Of a DNA stretch of 64,000 nucleotides, positions 17,672 through 26,538 are shown one piece after another (positions within the stretch are counted from its first letter, which is position 1; each line of letters starts with the position of its first letter). This stretch comes from an uncultured Verrucomicrobiota bacterium (GTDB lineage Bacteria; Verrucomicrobiota; Verrucomicrobiia; Opitutales; Opitutaceae), in contig CAIOCT010000031.1 of NCBI GenBank assembly GCA_903856725.1, positions 60,708-124,707 of the forward strand. The letters are read 5' to 3'. The notes under the pieces are model-generated. The model saw nothing but the letters and a program-made list of their open reading frames with translations. It made no database searches and was not told the origin of the DNA. Both the position numbers and the translations under genes were made by a program.

Positions 17672-20239
17672 CTAGGCAGCCGCTTGCTGACGGGCTGGCG
17701 CGCTGGCCACTAGCGCGGCGGGCGGCTGCGGCACGCTGGCGGTGGCCTTGCGCATACCAAGAAAGACCATTGCCAGCGTTATCAATGAACTGACTGGCAT
17801 CAAAATCGCGGCGAAAAGTGGACTCATCTGACCAACAGCGGCGAGCCCAACGGCGAGCGCATTATAAGCGACTGAGAAAACTAACAACCAAGCCTGCGTG
17901 CGGCGACGGGCGGCGTTGACCGAGAAAAGTTGCCGCAGGCCAGCGAGCCCACGGTCGAGATAGTAAAAATCTGCCCGCGACTCCAGGACGCCGCGATGGA
18001 TAACTGGTGTCCCCCGGGCGAAAGCCGCGTCAAAAGCAAGACTGTCATTCACTCCATCCCCGAGCATTAAGGTATCTCGTTGGTCGTGCGCGCGGAGCCA
18101 ATCAGCCTTCGCCAGCGCCGTGCATTCCCCCAGCGAATTCGCCAACGGCAACCCCAGCGCTGCGCCCATCGCCGCCACCTTGGCGTGGCGATCACCACTG
18201 AGGATAAAAATTTCAAACCCGAGTCCACGCAAAGCGTCGATCTCCTCCCGTGCGCCGGAGCGGGTAGTATCAACAAAAGAGAACCGCGCGCGCACCTGCC
18301 CATCGTGTGCAAATTCAGTATCGTAGCCCACAGCGGGTAAGCCACCCCAGGAATTACCTGAACTGGAAATCCCACCGCACCAACCCGGACGACCGAGGGA
18401 CCACAAACCAGCCGCCTGGCGCAAAGTTACCCCGTAGCCGGCGGACTCTTTAATTTCATCGGGAATGCTGGGCTCAGCCGCTAGAGAATCATGCCCAAAA
18501 CCAGCTGCGGACGTTGGCTGATTACGCGCCGCGCTCCCCAGCAAGTTTTCTAAAAGCGACTGACTCACCGGATGCGGATTATCGCGGACCAGCGCTAAGA
18601 GGGCAGCGTGCTCTGACTTTGAAAGTGACCCGAGCACTTCGGGATTTTGGAGGACCGGCGTCTCCAATGTGAGCGTGCCTGTTTTATCAAAAATAATTTT
18701 TTTAATCCGCCCGAGTCGTGGCCAAAGGTCAGCCTCACGCACAAACACCCCCGAACGCCGGAGCGCCACGGTTGCCAACTCATCCGCCAATGGAAAAGCT
18801 AGCCCAATGGCGCAGGGACACGAAACCACCAATACCGCCGTCACGACCGACCAAGTTTGGACGGCATCGTGAGTAGCGAACCACCAGGCGAAGCCCGTAC
18901 CAAAGGCCATGATGAAAATTGCCGCCAAATAACCAGTGATGACTCGCTCGAGAAAGCGATGGCGATAGCCATCGCGCTGGGCGGGCCTCAGTAATTGCGC
19001 GAGCAGCGAGTCCGCCCAAGTCTGGACCGCACAAAGCCGGACGGTCGTGCGCCCCAAATTCACTGCCCCAGAAGGGACGCGCACCCCCGCGCGGCACTCA
19101 CGCGGATCTGACTCTCCATTGATCCAAGCTGTGCCAAAAGTAGCAAGAGCGGTCTCTAACTTTGCTTCAACCGGAACGACTTGCCCCGAGCGAATTTCAA
19201 AAGACTCCCCCGGCAGCAACAATTCTACCGCCCGCTCAACCGTCGCCCCTGTGGCGGTAATGACCATAATTTTATCAGGTCGCGATTGTGCCGTCAGCAA
19301 ACGGCGGCGATTTCGTTCCACTGCGGTGACTTGCGCCCAACGGCCAAAAAGCATCAGGAGGATAAAAGCGGCGACAAAATCAAAATATATAAATGATGCG
19401 CGACCTGCCAGCAGACCATAAAGCGAGCCGACATAAGCACCGCTGATGCCCACGGCGATCGGCAGATCGATGTGCATGACGCCCTCCCGAAGCGCGCGAA
19501 AGGCTCGGGAGAAAAAATATCCTCCACCCGCCAGCACGCTCAAGGTGGCAAAAGACGCCGCCAACCACCCGAACAACCGTGCATAGGGAAAAGTGGGCTC
19601 CATGCCGAAATAAACCGGCAGCGTGAAGAGCATGACATTCATGGAGAAGGCCGCACACAATCCCACGCGACGCACCAGGCGACGACTCTCGGGCACGGCC
19701 GGCTCGGCGCCCAACGGACCCGCCAGATAATTAAAAGACTGCAGGATCCGCGCAAAAGCGGGCGCCGCAAATTGCCCCGGGGTCCACCGGAGTCGCATTC
19801 GGCCGAGCTGAGCATCGGTCTCGATATGCAGCGCGCCAGGTTGTTGATTATATACTTTTTCAATAAGCCAAACGCAGCCCGCACAAGAAATTCCCTGCAC
19901 TTCAAGGGTCAGCTCAGGAGTGCCTGGCACTTGCTCGGCGGCCCGCTGTAATTCGCTTAACCAAGCATAATCCCGCGGCTGAAAAACGGCTTCGCCCACT
20001 GGAGCGACCAGCGAATCGCGAATTTTATAGTAACCATCGAGGCCATGTTCATGCACGAGGCGATAAACATAACTGCATCCCGCGCAGCAAAAGCCCGTCG
20101 CACGGGTCGCCTCATTGGTCAGCGGCGTTCCACAATGATGACAATGGTGAACGGGGATGGGGCGGTCGGCACGCAGTCCACGCACTCGCGCCCTGTCCCG
20201 TTCATCCCCGTCCACCAAATTATTTGAGTCGGTACTCAT
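17672..20239 (-). CDS. ccoI: Copper-transporting P1B-ATPase, CcoI/FixI type
   Basis: An inner-membrane P-type ATPase that exports copper for cbb3 oxidase assembly. An N-terminal Cys-rich finger (HHCHHCGTPLTNEA and GFCCAGCSYVYRLV) precedes a heavy-metal-associated domain with the GISCAGCVWLIE metal site. Eight membrane segments are expected. The intramembrane metal site Cys474-Pro-Cys476 (VVSCPCAIGLA), the phosphorylation site Asp518 in FDKTGTLT, and the hinge GDGVNDS are all present. The finger plus the shortened loop is characteristic of CcoI rather than CopA. The ATG at 20237-20239 starts one base after the upstream stop; a further ATG at 20266 would overlap the neighbour. Last gene of the cbb3 cluster (855 aa). 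Confidence 0.9.
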   Translation of the reverse strand: MSTDSNNLVDGDERDRARVRGLRADRPIPVHHCHHCGTPLTNEATRATGFCCAGCSYVYRLVHEHGLDGYYKIRDSLVAPVGEAVFQPRDYAWLSELQRAAEQVPGTPELTLEVQGISCAGCVWLIEKVYNQQPGALHIETDAQLGRMRLRWTPGQFAAPAFARILQSFNYLAGPLGAEPAVPESRRLVRRVGLCAAFSMNVMLFTLPVYFGMEPTFPYARLFGWLAASFATLSVLAGGGYFFSRAFRALREGVMHIDLPIAVGISGAYVGSLYGLLAGRASFIYFDFVAAFILLMLFGRWAQVTAVERNRRRLLTAQSRPDKIMVITATGATVERAVELLLPGESFEIRSGQVVPVEAKLETALATFGTAWINGESDPRECRAGVRVPSGAVNLGRTTVRLCAVQTWADSLLAQLLRPAQRDGYRHRFLERVITGYLAAIFIMAFGTGFAWWFATHDAVQTWSVVTAVLVVSCPCAIGLAFPLADELATVALRRSGVFVREADLWPRLGRIKKIIFDKTGTLTLETPVLQNPEVLGSLSKSEHAALLALVRDNPHPVSQSLLENLLGSAARNQPTSAAGFGHDSLAAEPSIPDEIKESAGYGVTLRQAAGLWSLGRPGWCGGISSSGNSWGGLPAVGYDTEFAHDGQVRARFSFVDTTRSGAREEIDALRGLGFEIFILSGDRHAKVAAMGAALGLPLANSLGECTALAKADWLRAHDQRDTLMLGDGVNDSLAFDAAFARGTPVIHRGVLESRADFYYLDRGLAGLRQLFSVNAARRRTQAWLLVFSVAYNALAVGLAAVGQMSPLFAAILMPVSSLITLAMVFLGMRKATASVPQPPAALVASAPARQQAAA

Positions 20240-20240
20240 C

Positions 20241-20942
20241 TTAAAAGCATACAAAGTCGGCGACACCCGGTCCGCCTAACCCGAGCGTGCCCCGCAGGCG
20301 CCATGCGAGGAGTAAGGCGATCCCGAGCGCCAAGCCCTTTTGCGTGCGGGCGAGGACCAATGGGCTCAGCCGTGATCGCAGCCATTGATAATTAGCTTGG
20401 GCCAGCCAAAGCAACGGCACCGTCCCAAGACCAAAGGCTAATAAAGTTTCTGCCCCACGCAGGGCCGTGCCGGAGAAAAGCGCTAGCGAGAGCAGAAAAT
20501 AGAATGGCCCACAGGGCAGCAACGGCGTGGCGACCCCGAGCGCAGCGGCCGCGCGGACCCGCGACCCCTGCCGCAGGCGCGTCAGCAAGGCCGCATAAGC
20601 CCGACCCAAAAGCGGGAGGCGCGGCAGGCGCTGATCGAGTCGAAAAGCAATCGCGATAAAAAATACTACCAGTAGCCAGGGTAAATAAGTGAGGCCACTC
20701 CCATTGAGCAGCGTAAGCGGTATCTGCCCCACCCCGCCAGCTCCTGCGCCAAGTAACGTATAACCGGCTAACCGAGTGACATGATAAGCGGTCGCGACCG
20801 CCTGTGGGTCAGCATCATCCCGCACCGCCGGCATGAGTGCGCACGCCAAAGGTCCGCACATGCCGACGCAGTGCAAGCTGGTGACTAGTCCGGCAATAAA
20901 TGCGGTGCCGGGCCCCGTAATGCCAGCGAGCGCGCCCGTCAT
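20241..20942 (-). CDS. TauE/SafE-like membrane protein of the cbb3 cluster
   Basis: A 233-residue polytopic inner-membrane protein of the sulfite exporter TauE/SafE family, in the DsbD-like subgroup commonly found beside ccoGHIS genes. The signature GLVTSLHCVGMCGPLA near residue 19 and the TPLLPCGPFYFLLSLALF block each carry conserved cysteines inside predicted helices. About six membrane segments can be seen. Members of this subgroup are thought to help copper or cytochrome maturation of the oxidase; direct evidence is thin. The start ATG overlaps the preceding stop by four bases (ATGA), and the stop lies one base before ccoI, so translation is probably coupled. Confidence 0.8.
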   Translation of the reverse strand: MTGALAGITGPGTAFIAGLVTSLHCVGMCGPLACALMPAVRDDADPQAVATAYHVTRLAGYTLLGAGAGGVGQIPLTLLNGSGLTYLPWLLVVFFIAIAFRLDQRLPRLPLLGRAYAALLTRLRQGSRVRAAAALGVATPLLPCGPFYFLLSLALFSGTALRGAETLLAFGLGTVPLLWLAQANYQWLRSRLSPLVLARTQKGLALGIALLLAWRLRGTLGLGGPGVADFVCF

Positions 20943-21136
20943 GTTCGCCCTCCTTTTTTAATGATCGGCACCGATTTAACCTGCACCGAATGCGCGACCA
21001 TAAATAAAATTGCCCACAGCAGACCGAGCAAAAGAAAGCCCGTGCTCACCCAAAGCCAAAGTGAGCGATCGCTGGGGGGAGACAACGGGCGGGAGGGGGC
21101 CGCCGCCCCAGACTCAGCGCTGACGATGTTTTTCAT
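20939..21136 (-). CDS. Small single-span membrane protein in the CcoH/FixH position
   Basis: A 65-residue protein with a Ser/Pro-rich cytoplasmic N-terminus, one membrane helix (WLWVSTGFLLLGLLWAILFMVA) and a short basic tail ending IIKKGGRT. It occupies the slot where ccoH/fixH usually sits, between ccoG and ccoI. It is far shorter than the usual roughly 150-170 residues and shows no FixH periplasmic domain. It overlaps the end of ccoG by about 23 bases and the TauE/SafE start by four. An alternative ATG two codons upstream (21142) is equally possible. Assignment as a reduced FixH-like protein rests on position only. Confidence 0.6.
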   Translation of the reverse strand: MKNIVSAESGAAAPSRPLSPPSDRSLWLWVSTGFLLLGLLWAILFMVAHSVQVKSVPIIKKGGRT

Positions 21137-22601
21137 GATCATCTTCTGTTAACAGATTGGCATCAGGGCCCATGAACTCGATCGAGCGCGCGAGACTAAA
21201 AGTGCGGGCGGCATCCGCGACTTTTACCGTGAACTTAAAGGCCCCGTGATAATATTTTCGGTCGATCAACAAGATGAGCGGGCTGACCAACTCCTCTTGA
21301 GCAGCGAGCGTCACCGGAGCCAAAAAACCAGTCTGCCGCATCCCCGCGGGCAAGCCTTCCAAGCTAACGGTGAAAGTCGCAGGGGTTGGGCGCTTGTTGA
21401 CGATCCGCACCATAAACTGATCGCGCACTTCCTCGGCTCCTACAAAATAGGCGGCACCACTCATGCGGTAGATCAGAAAATTAGCGGGCTGCACCGAGGA
21501 GAAGGCGAAGGACGCTACAATAATCCCCAGCAGCAGGAGCCCACCGTAGAGAATAGTCCGTGGTCGGACCCAGCGAGTGACTCCGCCAGTAAGACCAGCC
21601 AGCGAATCATAACGAACGAGGCCCAGGGGCCGATGAATCTTCGTCATGACCTCGTCACAAGCATCAATACACGCAGCGCAACCGATGCATTCCAATTGCA
21701 ACCCATGCCGAATATCAATGCCGGTGGGACAAACTTGAACGCAGCGATTACAATCAATACAGGCTCCTGCAGCGGGGGTCCCGGCCCGGGCGCGCGGTTC
21801 GCCCCGTCGGGCGTCGTAGCCAATCACCAGCGTGTGATCATCAGTCAGCGCAGATTGCAGCCGACCGTAAGGACAAATCACGATGCAGAGCTGCTCGCGA
21901 AACCAGGCAAAATTGAAATAAAGCAATCCAGCCGCAATGAAGACAAAAAGGAAAGCCGCCCAATGTTCGCCAGGGGCCGCTCGCATAAATAACCAGAGTT
22001 CTGGCAAGCTGACGAAATACGCGAGGAACAGATGAGTAATCAGTAATGAAGCGAAAAAATAAAGGAGGTGTTTAATTACGCGCCGCGCGAACTTACTGGG
22101 CCCCATCGGAGCCAGCTTTAAGGCACGCCGCTCAACCGCATCGCCTTCTAACCACCGTTCGATGCGACGAAAAACGTGATCAAGAAAAACGGTTTGGGGG
22201 CAAGCCCACCCGCACCACAGGCGCCCAAAAAGGGCCGTGAGAAAAAATAAAGCAAAGCCGAGACCGCTCACCCCAAAAAAAAGCAGCCAAGTATCCTGAG
22301 CGGCGAGGGTATAACCGAGAAAATGAAAACGCCGCTCGGCAATATCGATAAAAACGGCGGGGTGACCGCCCACCGGAATCCAAGGGAGCAGCAGATAAAC
22401 GACAATCAGCACGTAAGCGCTTAGCCGCCGGGCGAGAGAAAATCGACCGCGGGCATCTGCGGGATAAAGAAAATAGCGCGACCCATCCGTATTAATGGTC
22501 GTGACAGAATCCACCATCGGTCGATGCGCAGAGCGCGCCGAGGGGGCTTGAGGATGCTCAGATTTTTTCTGAGAATCCGGGGAAGGTGATGAGGTGCTCA
22601 T
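21114..22601 (-). CDS. ccoG: Cytochrome c oxidase accessory protein CcoG
   Basis: A polytopic membrane ferredoxin (495 residues) needed for cbb3 oxidase assembly; CcoG has been linked to copper reduction. After several membrane segments (about 60-230), with CGWACPQTVFLDHVFRRIE and a CPYGR motif, come two iron-sulfur motifs, CIDCNRCVQVCPTGID and CIGCAACIDACDEVM. The second ends in CDEVM without proline, as in typical CcoG. One further membrane span (about 335) and a C-terminal Ig-like domain (VRIVNKRPTPATFTVSLEGL) complete the protein. It lies between ccoP and the small FixH-position gene. Confidence 0.93.
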   Translation of the reverse strand: MSTSSPSPDSQKKSEHPQAPSARSAHRPMVDSVTTINTDGSRYFLYPADARGRFSLARRLSAYVLIVVYLLLPWIPVGGHPAVFIDIAERRFHFLGYTLAAQDTWLLFFGVSGLGFALFFLTALFGRLWCGWACPQTVFLDHVFRRIERWLEGDAVERRALKLAPMGPSKFARRVIKHLLYFFASLLITHLFLAYFVSLPELWLFMRAAPGEHWAAFLFVFIAAGLLYFNFAWFREQLCIVICPYGRLQSALTDDHTLVIGYDARRGEPRARAGTPAAGACIDCNRCVQVCPTGIDIRHGLQLECIGCAACIDACDEVMTKIHRPLGLVRYDSLAGLTGGVTRWVRPRTILYGGLLLLGIIVASFAFSSVQPANFLIYRMSGAAYFVGAEEVRDQFMVRIVNKRPTPATFTVSLEGLPAGMRQTGFLAPVTLAAQEELVSPLILLIDRKYYHGAFKFTVKVADAARTFSLARSIEFMGPDANLLTEDDHEKHRQR

Positions 22602-22667
22602 GCGTGGTTTGAGCGGCTGATACGGCAGAACGCCGTCGACAGTCGGAGACCGCCGTTGCGGATTTAA

Positions 22668-23255
22668 TTAGGGTGCCTGAATTGTGATCGCTTCCCCTTT
22701 TTTGTGGTAACTGAGAATATAGGCGAGGACCTCGGCAGATTTTTTCTGCCCAATGACGGGTTCCCAAGCGGGCATGCCCTTGGCGAGTACCCCATTTTTT
22801 ATGGTCACATACATTTCCTTGGGCGTACCACCATGAATCCAAGCGGTGTCAGTCAAATCCGGACCAATCGCGGTCGGGTTTTCCGACTTGCCGCGTAGAC
22901 TTGCTAAATGACAAGGGAAACAGAGGGAATTAAAAGTCTGTTTACCGGCTTCGACAAACACGGGGTTCGCGCTCATCTCCCAGAATTTATCATCATTGGT
23001 CACATCGATCGAACTTGCCATTTTGGCCGCTCCGATCCGCGCCATCGCAGCATCGACCTGCGCGCCATCAGAAGGCACCAGTGCCGCAATCATATAGACA
23101 AACCAATAGGCGATCCAAAAGATGATCGCCCCATAAAGCGTATTAAGCCACCAATTGGGTAAGCGCTGATCATATTCGCGGATACCATCGTAAGTATGCG
23201 GCCGGAGCGCAGGCTCGGCCTCATGGCCGAGAGGAGGTTGCGGTTGGGAATTCAT
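22668..23255 (-). CDS. ccoP: cbb3 oxidase subunit III with a single heme site (CcoP-like)
   Basis: A membrane-anchored c-type cytochrome that passes electrons into the cbb3 oxidase. The N-terminal half matches the FixP/CcoP membrane anchor: YDGIREYDQRLPNWWLNTLYGAIIFWIAYWF. The rest holds one cytochrome c domain with CFPCH (Cys112, Cys115, His116) and a distal Met in NGVLAKGMPAW. Classical CcoP has two cytochrome domains and about 290-310 residues; here there are only 195 residues and one CxxCH, so the protein is monoheme. The ATG at 23253-23255 gives the expected N-terminus. It lies between the ccoQ-like gene and ccoG. Confidence 0.9.
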   Translation of the reverse strand: MNSQPQPPLGHEAEPALRPHTYDGIREYDQRLPNWWLNTLYGAIIFWIAYWFVYMIAALVPSDGAQVDAAMARIGAAKMASSIDVTNDDKFWEMSANPVFVEAGKQTFNSLCFPCHLASLRGKSENPTAIGPDLTDTAWIHGGTPKEMYVTIKNGVLAKGMPAWEPVIGQKKSAEVLAYILSYHKKGEAITIQAP

Positions 23256-23336
23256 GGAATAAAAATCGAAGTGAAGGAGTGGCAGGCTCGCGCCCACCGT
23301 GAGCCGCGCTGGCGAGCAACGCGACCGGCGGCGAGT

Positions 23337-23495
23337 TTACTGCGTTTCAAAAGGGAGGCGGGCGAGACGCTCCGCCTGCCCGGATTTCATATGGGTGGCC
23401 CGCCAGGCAGCGGCTAAGTAAACACACGAGGCGACCGCGAGGGCCACCACCGGAAAAATAAGCTGCCAGTCTTCGTAAATAATTCGGGTAAACAT
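23337..23495 (-). CDS. ccoQ: CcoQ-like small subunit
   Basis: A 52-residue frame beginning MFTRIIYEDWQLIFPVVALA, with one membrane helix (about 12-31) and a positively charged tail. It sits exactly between ccoNO and ccoP, where the tiny CcoQ/FixQ subunit normally lies; size and topology fit. It starts 33 bases after the ccoNO stop, and no other frame occupies the gap. Sequence identity in CcoQ is always low, so the name rests mostly on position and topology. Confidence 0.8.
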   Translation of the reverse strand: MFTRIIYEDWQLIFPVVALAVASCVYLAAAWRATHMKSGQAERLARLPFETQ

Positions 23496-23528
23496 GGGAT
23501 GAGAATTAAGGGTTAAGGATAAAGGGCT

Positions 23529-25844
23529 TCATTTAGGCGGAGCGACGGGAGCGACACTCGGCTCCCAAGTTTTGCCCAAACATTGGAGGTAAGCGATGAG
23601 GGCCACCACCTCACGATCGGGGTCAACGAAGCGCCCCTGAACCCGCAATTCTTTGGCGATGTCCTTGGCTTGCTCTTTCGCCAGGGTATCAATCAGCGCC
23701 GGTGACCATGAGGGATACGGTACTCCCAGCATGCGCTGCACGCGGATCTTCGAAGAAAGTGCCGCGTAGTCCGTCGGCGCTGTAATCAGCCAGGTGTAAG
23801 CCGGCATATTGGAACCCGTGGAGATATTGCGTGGATTCTCGAGGTGATCGTAGTGCCAAGCGTGGTTATATTTAATGCCGACGCGCGCCAGATCCGGGCC
23901 CGTCCGCTTGGACCCCCACTGATAAGGATGATCCCAAATGGATTCACCCAGCCGTGAATAGTCGCCGTAACGCATCACATCAGGCACCAACGTGCGAATC
24001 ATCTGCGAGTGGCAATTATAACAACCCTCGCGCACGTAGAGATCGCGTCCGGCGAGTTCGAGCGGCGTATAAACGCGGGCCACCCGATCTTCCGTTTGCA
24101 ATCGCCGATCAATGGTCAGCATCGGAATGATCTGAATAAGTCCGCCAATTACGACCGAGAGAAAAGTTAAAACGGTAAACGGTAGCGCATTAACCAAAAG
24201 CCGATCATACCATTCGCCCCACTGCGTGCCGCGAGTTTCATAATGGCCGATGGCGAGCAATACACCCATCGCCGTGCCCACGAGCCCGATGATATTCAGC
24301 CACCCGCTGGTAAACATCCAGATGAACGAACCCAGCAACGCGCAAGTCGTGTAGACCACTGGGGCACTCAGGAAAGTGCTCCGCAGGCTGAGATTCTCCG
24401 AGGGGCTAGGCGCCTCGACGAACACTTCCATCGTGCCGTTCACAACCGCTGCCCCACGAATACTGCGCCAAATATTATAGGCCATCAGTAGAAAGCCGGT
24501 GAGATAGAGGGTGCCCCCCACCACCCGGAGGAGCATCAGCGGCCGGATAGCGTTAAGCGTCTCAATAAAATTGGGGTACTTGAGAATTGTGCCGTTCTCC
24601 GCCGTCGCGTTAAGCATGAGACCTTGATTAATACCCGAGGTCCACATGGCGGAAATGTACAGCAGCATGCCCGTCAGCCCGAGCCAGAAGTGCACATTGG
24701 CGAGCGCTGTCGAGTGCAAGGGCCGGTTCCAGAGACGAGGAACTAACCAGTAAAACATGCCGGCGGCCATAAAGCCATTCCAGCCGAGCGCGCCAGCATG
24801 CACGTGGGCAATAATCCAATCGGTATAATGCGCGAGGGCATTGACTGATTTAATCGAGAGCAGCGGCCCTTCGAATGTGGCCATGCCATAAAAAGTGACC
24901 CCGGCTACGAAAAACTTAATGACTGGGTCCGTGCGCAATTTCCCCCAAGCCCCGCGCAACGTCAGGAGACCATTCAGCATTCCGCCCCAAGAGGGAGCCC
25001 AGAGCATCAGCGAAAAAGTCATGCCGAGCAACTGCAGCCAATTAGGCAGAGCGGTGTTCAGCAAATGATGCGGGCCCGCCCAAATGTAGAGGAACACTAA
25101 AGACCAAAAATGGATGACGGATAATTTATAGGAATAAACCGGCCGCTCCGCCGCTTTCGGCAGAAAGTAATACATGATTCCCAAAATTGGCGTGGTCAGA
25201 AAGAAGGCTACCGCGTTGTGCCCGTACCACCACTGCACCAAACCATCTTGGACGCCCCCAAAAATTGGATAACTGTGCAGCAGCGAGGTGGGAATCGAGA
25301 GGTGATTAACGATGTAAAGCATCGCCACCGTGATGATCGTCGCGATGTAGAACCAGATCGCCACGTACAGCGATTTTTCGTGACGCCGCGCGAGGGTCCA
25401 AAAAAAGTTAACCGCAAAAACCACCCAGATGAGAGCGACCGCGATATTAATGGGCCAGATCAGCTCGGCATATTCTTTACCGCGCGTCAGCCCGAGCGGG
25501 AGCGTGATGGCCGCTGCAACGATGATCAACTGCCAGCCCCAGAAGTGCAAATTGGAGAGAAAATCACTCGCCAGCCGTGCTTTGACCAAGCGCTGAGTGG
25601 AGTAATAGACGCCCGCGAACATCATGTTGCCAACGAAGGCAAAAATAACGGCATTGGTGTGTAGCGGACGAAGCCGACCAAAACTCAACCAAGCTTGCCC
25701 AAAATTAGCCTGCCAGAAATTGAGCTGCGTGGCGATGAGGACCCCGACCAGCATGCCGACGACACCCCAGATAATGGAGGCGAGCATAAATTGTCGGACA
25801 ATTTTATCATTAAACTGAATGGTTACTTTTTGACCGGTAGTCAT
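23529..25844 (-). CDS. ccoNO: Fused cbb3 oxidase subunits I and II (CcoN-CcoO)
   Basis: The catalytic core of a cbb3-type cytochrome oxidase, reducing O2 to water with high affinity. Residues 1 to about 480 are CcoN: 12 membrane helices with heme and Cu ligands in HTNAVIFAFVGN, WWYGHNAVAFFLT and HVHAGALGWNGF. After an extra membrane segment, residues from about 550 are CcoO, a monoheme cytochrome with CYNCHSQM (Cys608, Cys611, His612) and a downstream Met in GSNMPAYTWL. In most bacteria these are two genes; the fusion is known in several phyla including Verrucomicrobiota. Second gene of the operon, just after ccoS. Confidence 0.95.
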   Translation of the reverse strand: MTTGQKVTIQFNDKIVRQFMLASIIWGVVGMLVGVLIATQLNFWQANFGQAWLSFGRLRPLHTNAVIFAFVGNMMFAGVYYSTQRLVKARLASDFLSNLHFWGWQLIIVAAAITLPLGLTRGKEYAELIWPINIAVALIWVVFAVNFFWTLARRHEKSLYVAIWFYIATIITVAMLYIVNHLSIPTSLLHSYPIFGGVQDGLVQWWYGHNAVAFFLTTPILGIMYYFLPKAAERPVYSYKLSVIHFWSLVFLYIWAGPHHLLNTALPNWLQLLGMTFSLMLWAPSWGGMLNGLLTLRGAWGKLRTDPVIKFFVAGVTFYGMATFEGPLLSIKSVNALAHYTDWIIAHVHAGALGWNGFMAAGMFYWLVPRLWNRPLHSTALANVHFWLGLTGMLLYISAMWTSGINQGLMLNATAENGTILKYPNFIETLNAIRPLMLLRVVGGTLYLTGFLLMAYNIWRSIRGAAVVNGTMEVFVEAPSPSENLSLRSTFLSAPVVYTTCALLGSFIWMFTSGWLNIIGLVGTAMGVLLAIGHYETRGTQWGEWYDRLLVNALPFTVLTFLSVVIGGLIQIIPMLTIDRRLQTEDRVARVYTPLELAGRDLYVREGCYNCHSQMIRTLVPDVMRYGDYSRLGESIWDHPYQWGSKRTGPDLARVGIKYNHAWHYDHLENPRNISTGSNMPAYTWLITAPTDYAALSSKIRVQRMLGVPYPSWSPALIDTLAKEQAKDIAKELRVQGRFVDPDREVVALIAYLQCLGKTWEPSVAPVAPPK

Positions 25845-25881
25845 GAGGATAGCGTGGTAATGAGGGTTAAGCTGGGAGGGT

Positions 25882-26139
25882 TTAATGGGGGCGCTTTACG
25901 CAACCAGCGCAGGGCGAGCGGCGGCCATCATGACAGCCGCAATCATCAGTCACGCCGTGTTCAGCATTCTCATCCTGCTGAGCAGCGGAGCCGATCTGGC
26001 CCTTTTCATCAGCCAAAGGCAGGAGTGAATCTCGCTCCACACTCGCAAAACGCCGCCGGTGTTGTTCATAGGCGAAAAGCCCAATAAACAAGCCCGCCAA
26101 GAGCAGGCTGAAGAAGATCGTGATAGGAATGACAGACAT
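25882..26139 (-). CDS. ccoS: cbb3 oxidase assembly protein CcoS with a Cys/His-rich tail
   Basis: An 85-residue protein whose N-terminal half is CcoS-like: one membrane helix (IPITIFFSLLLAGLFIGLFAYEQ) then the RRRFASVERDSLLPL segment typical of the family. CcoS is required for heme and copper insertion into cbb3 oxidase in other bacteria. The C-terminal third is unusual: DDCGCHDGRRSPCAGCVKRPH, four Cys and two His, which could bind metal. It is the first gene of the oxidase operon, 37 bases before ccoNO. Confidence 0.85.
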   Translation of the reverse strand: MSVIPITIFFSLLLAGLFIGLFAYEQHRRRFASVERDSLLPLADEKGQIGSAAQQDENAEHGVTDDCGCHDGRRSPCAGCVKRPH

Positions 26140-26538
26140 GGCGTGGAATGTCTGGGTTTTTTAAGTGGCCCAGCGCCATCTCGGTTCGAGCAAGCTTGGC
26201 AGCTGATTTACCCCCAGCTTTTTCACCCCAAAAAACAAGATCGGCGAACTCACGAAACCACACGCACCAAGCCCTCGAATTAGCTGAAGAAGGCAGGGAG
26301 GTCGAAGCGAGCGGTGGATCACGTTAATAATATACCGAATTATCGCCCAAAGAGCCTCGCATCAATTGCCCGACTTTACGCATATCTTGTCACGTGTCTG
26401 CGCCACCTCATTTTCATAGATATGCAGGGCCGTTATTGAGCGCAGCCGCGATGGACTCAGCTCACCATAATTTTGGGCATAAGTAGGCAGACCTTGATTC
26501 CGCCGAGGTCTCAACTAAGCTAGCGGCTCTCCTCCCCC
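26140..26538. other. Divergent promoter region, ccoS operon and potassium channel
   Basis: About 400 bases without a gene separate the cbb3 operon (minus) from the channel gene (plus). Both promoters must lie here. I searched by eye for an FNR/ANR box (TTGAT-N4-ATCAA), usual ahead of cbb3 genes, and found none; the half-site ATCAA near 26361 lacks its partner. No RNA structure was recognised. Confidence 0.5.

Noticed and set aside
26140..26538. FNR/ANR box ahead of the cbb3 operon
   Set aside because: Only a half-site ATCAA was found; its TTGAT partner is missing.
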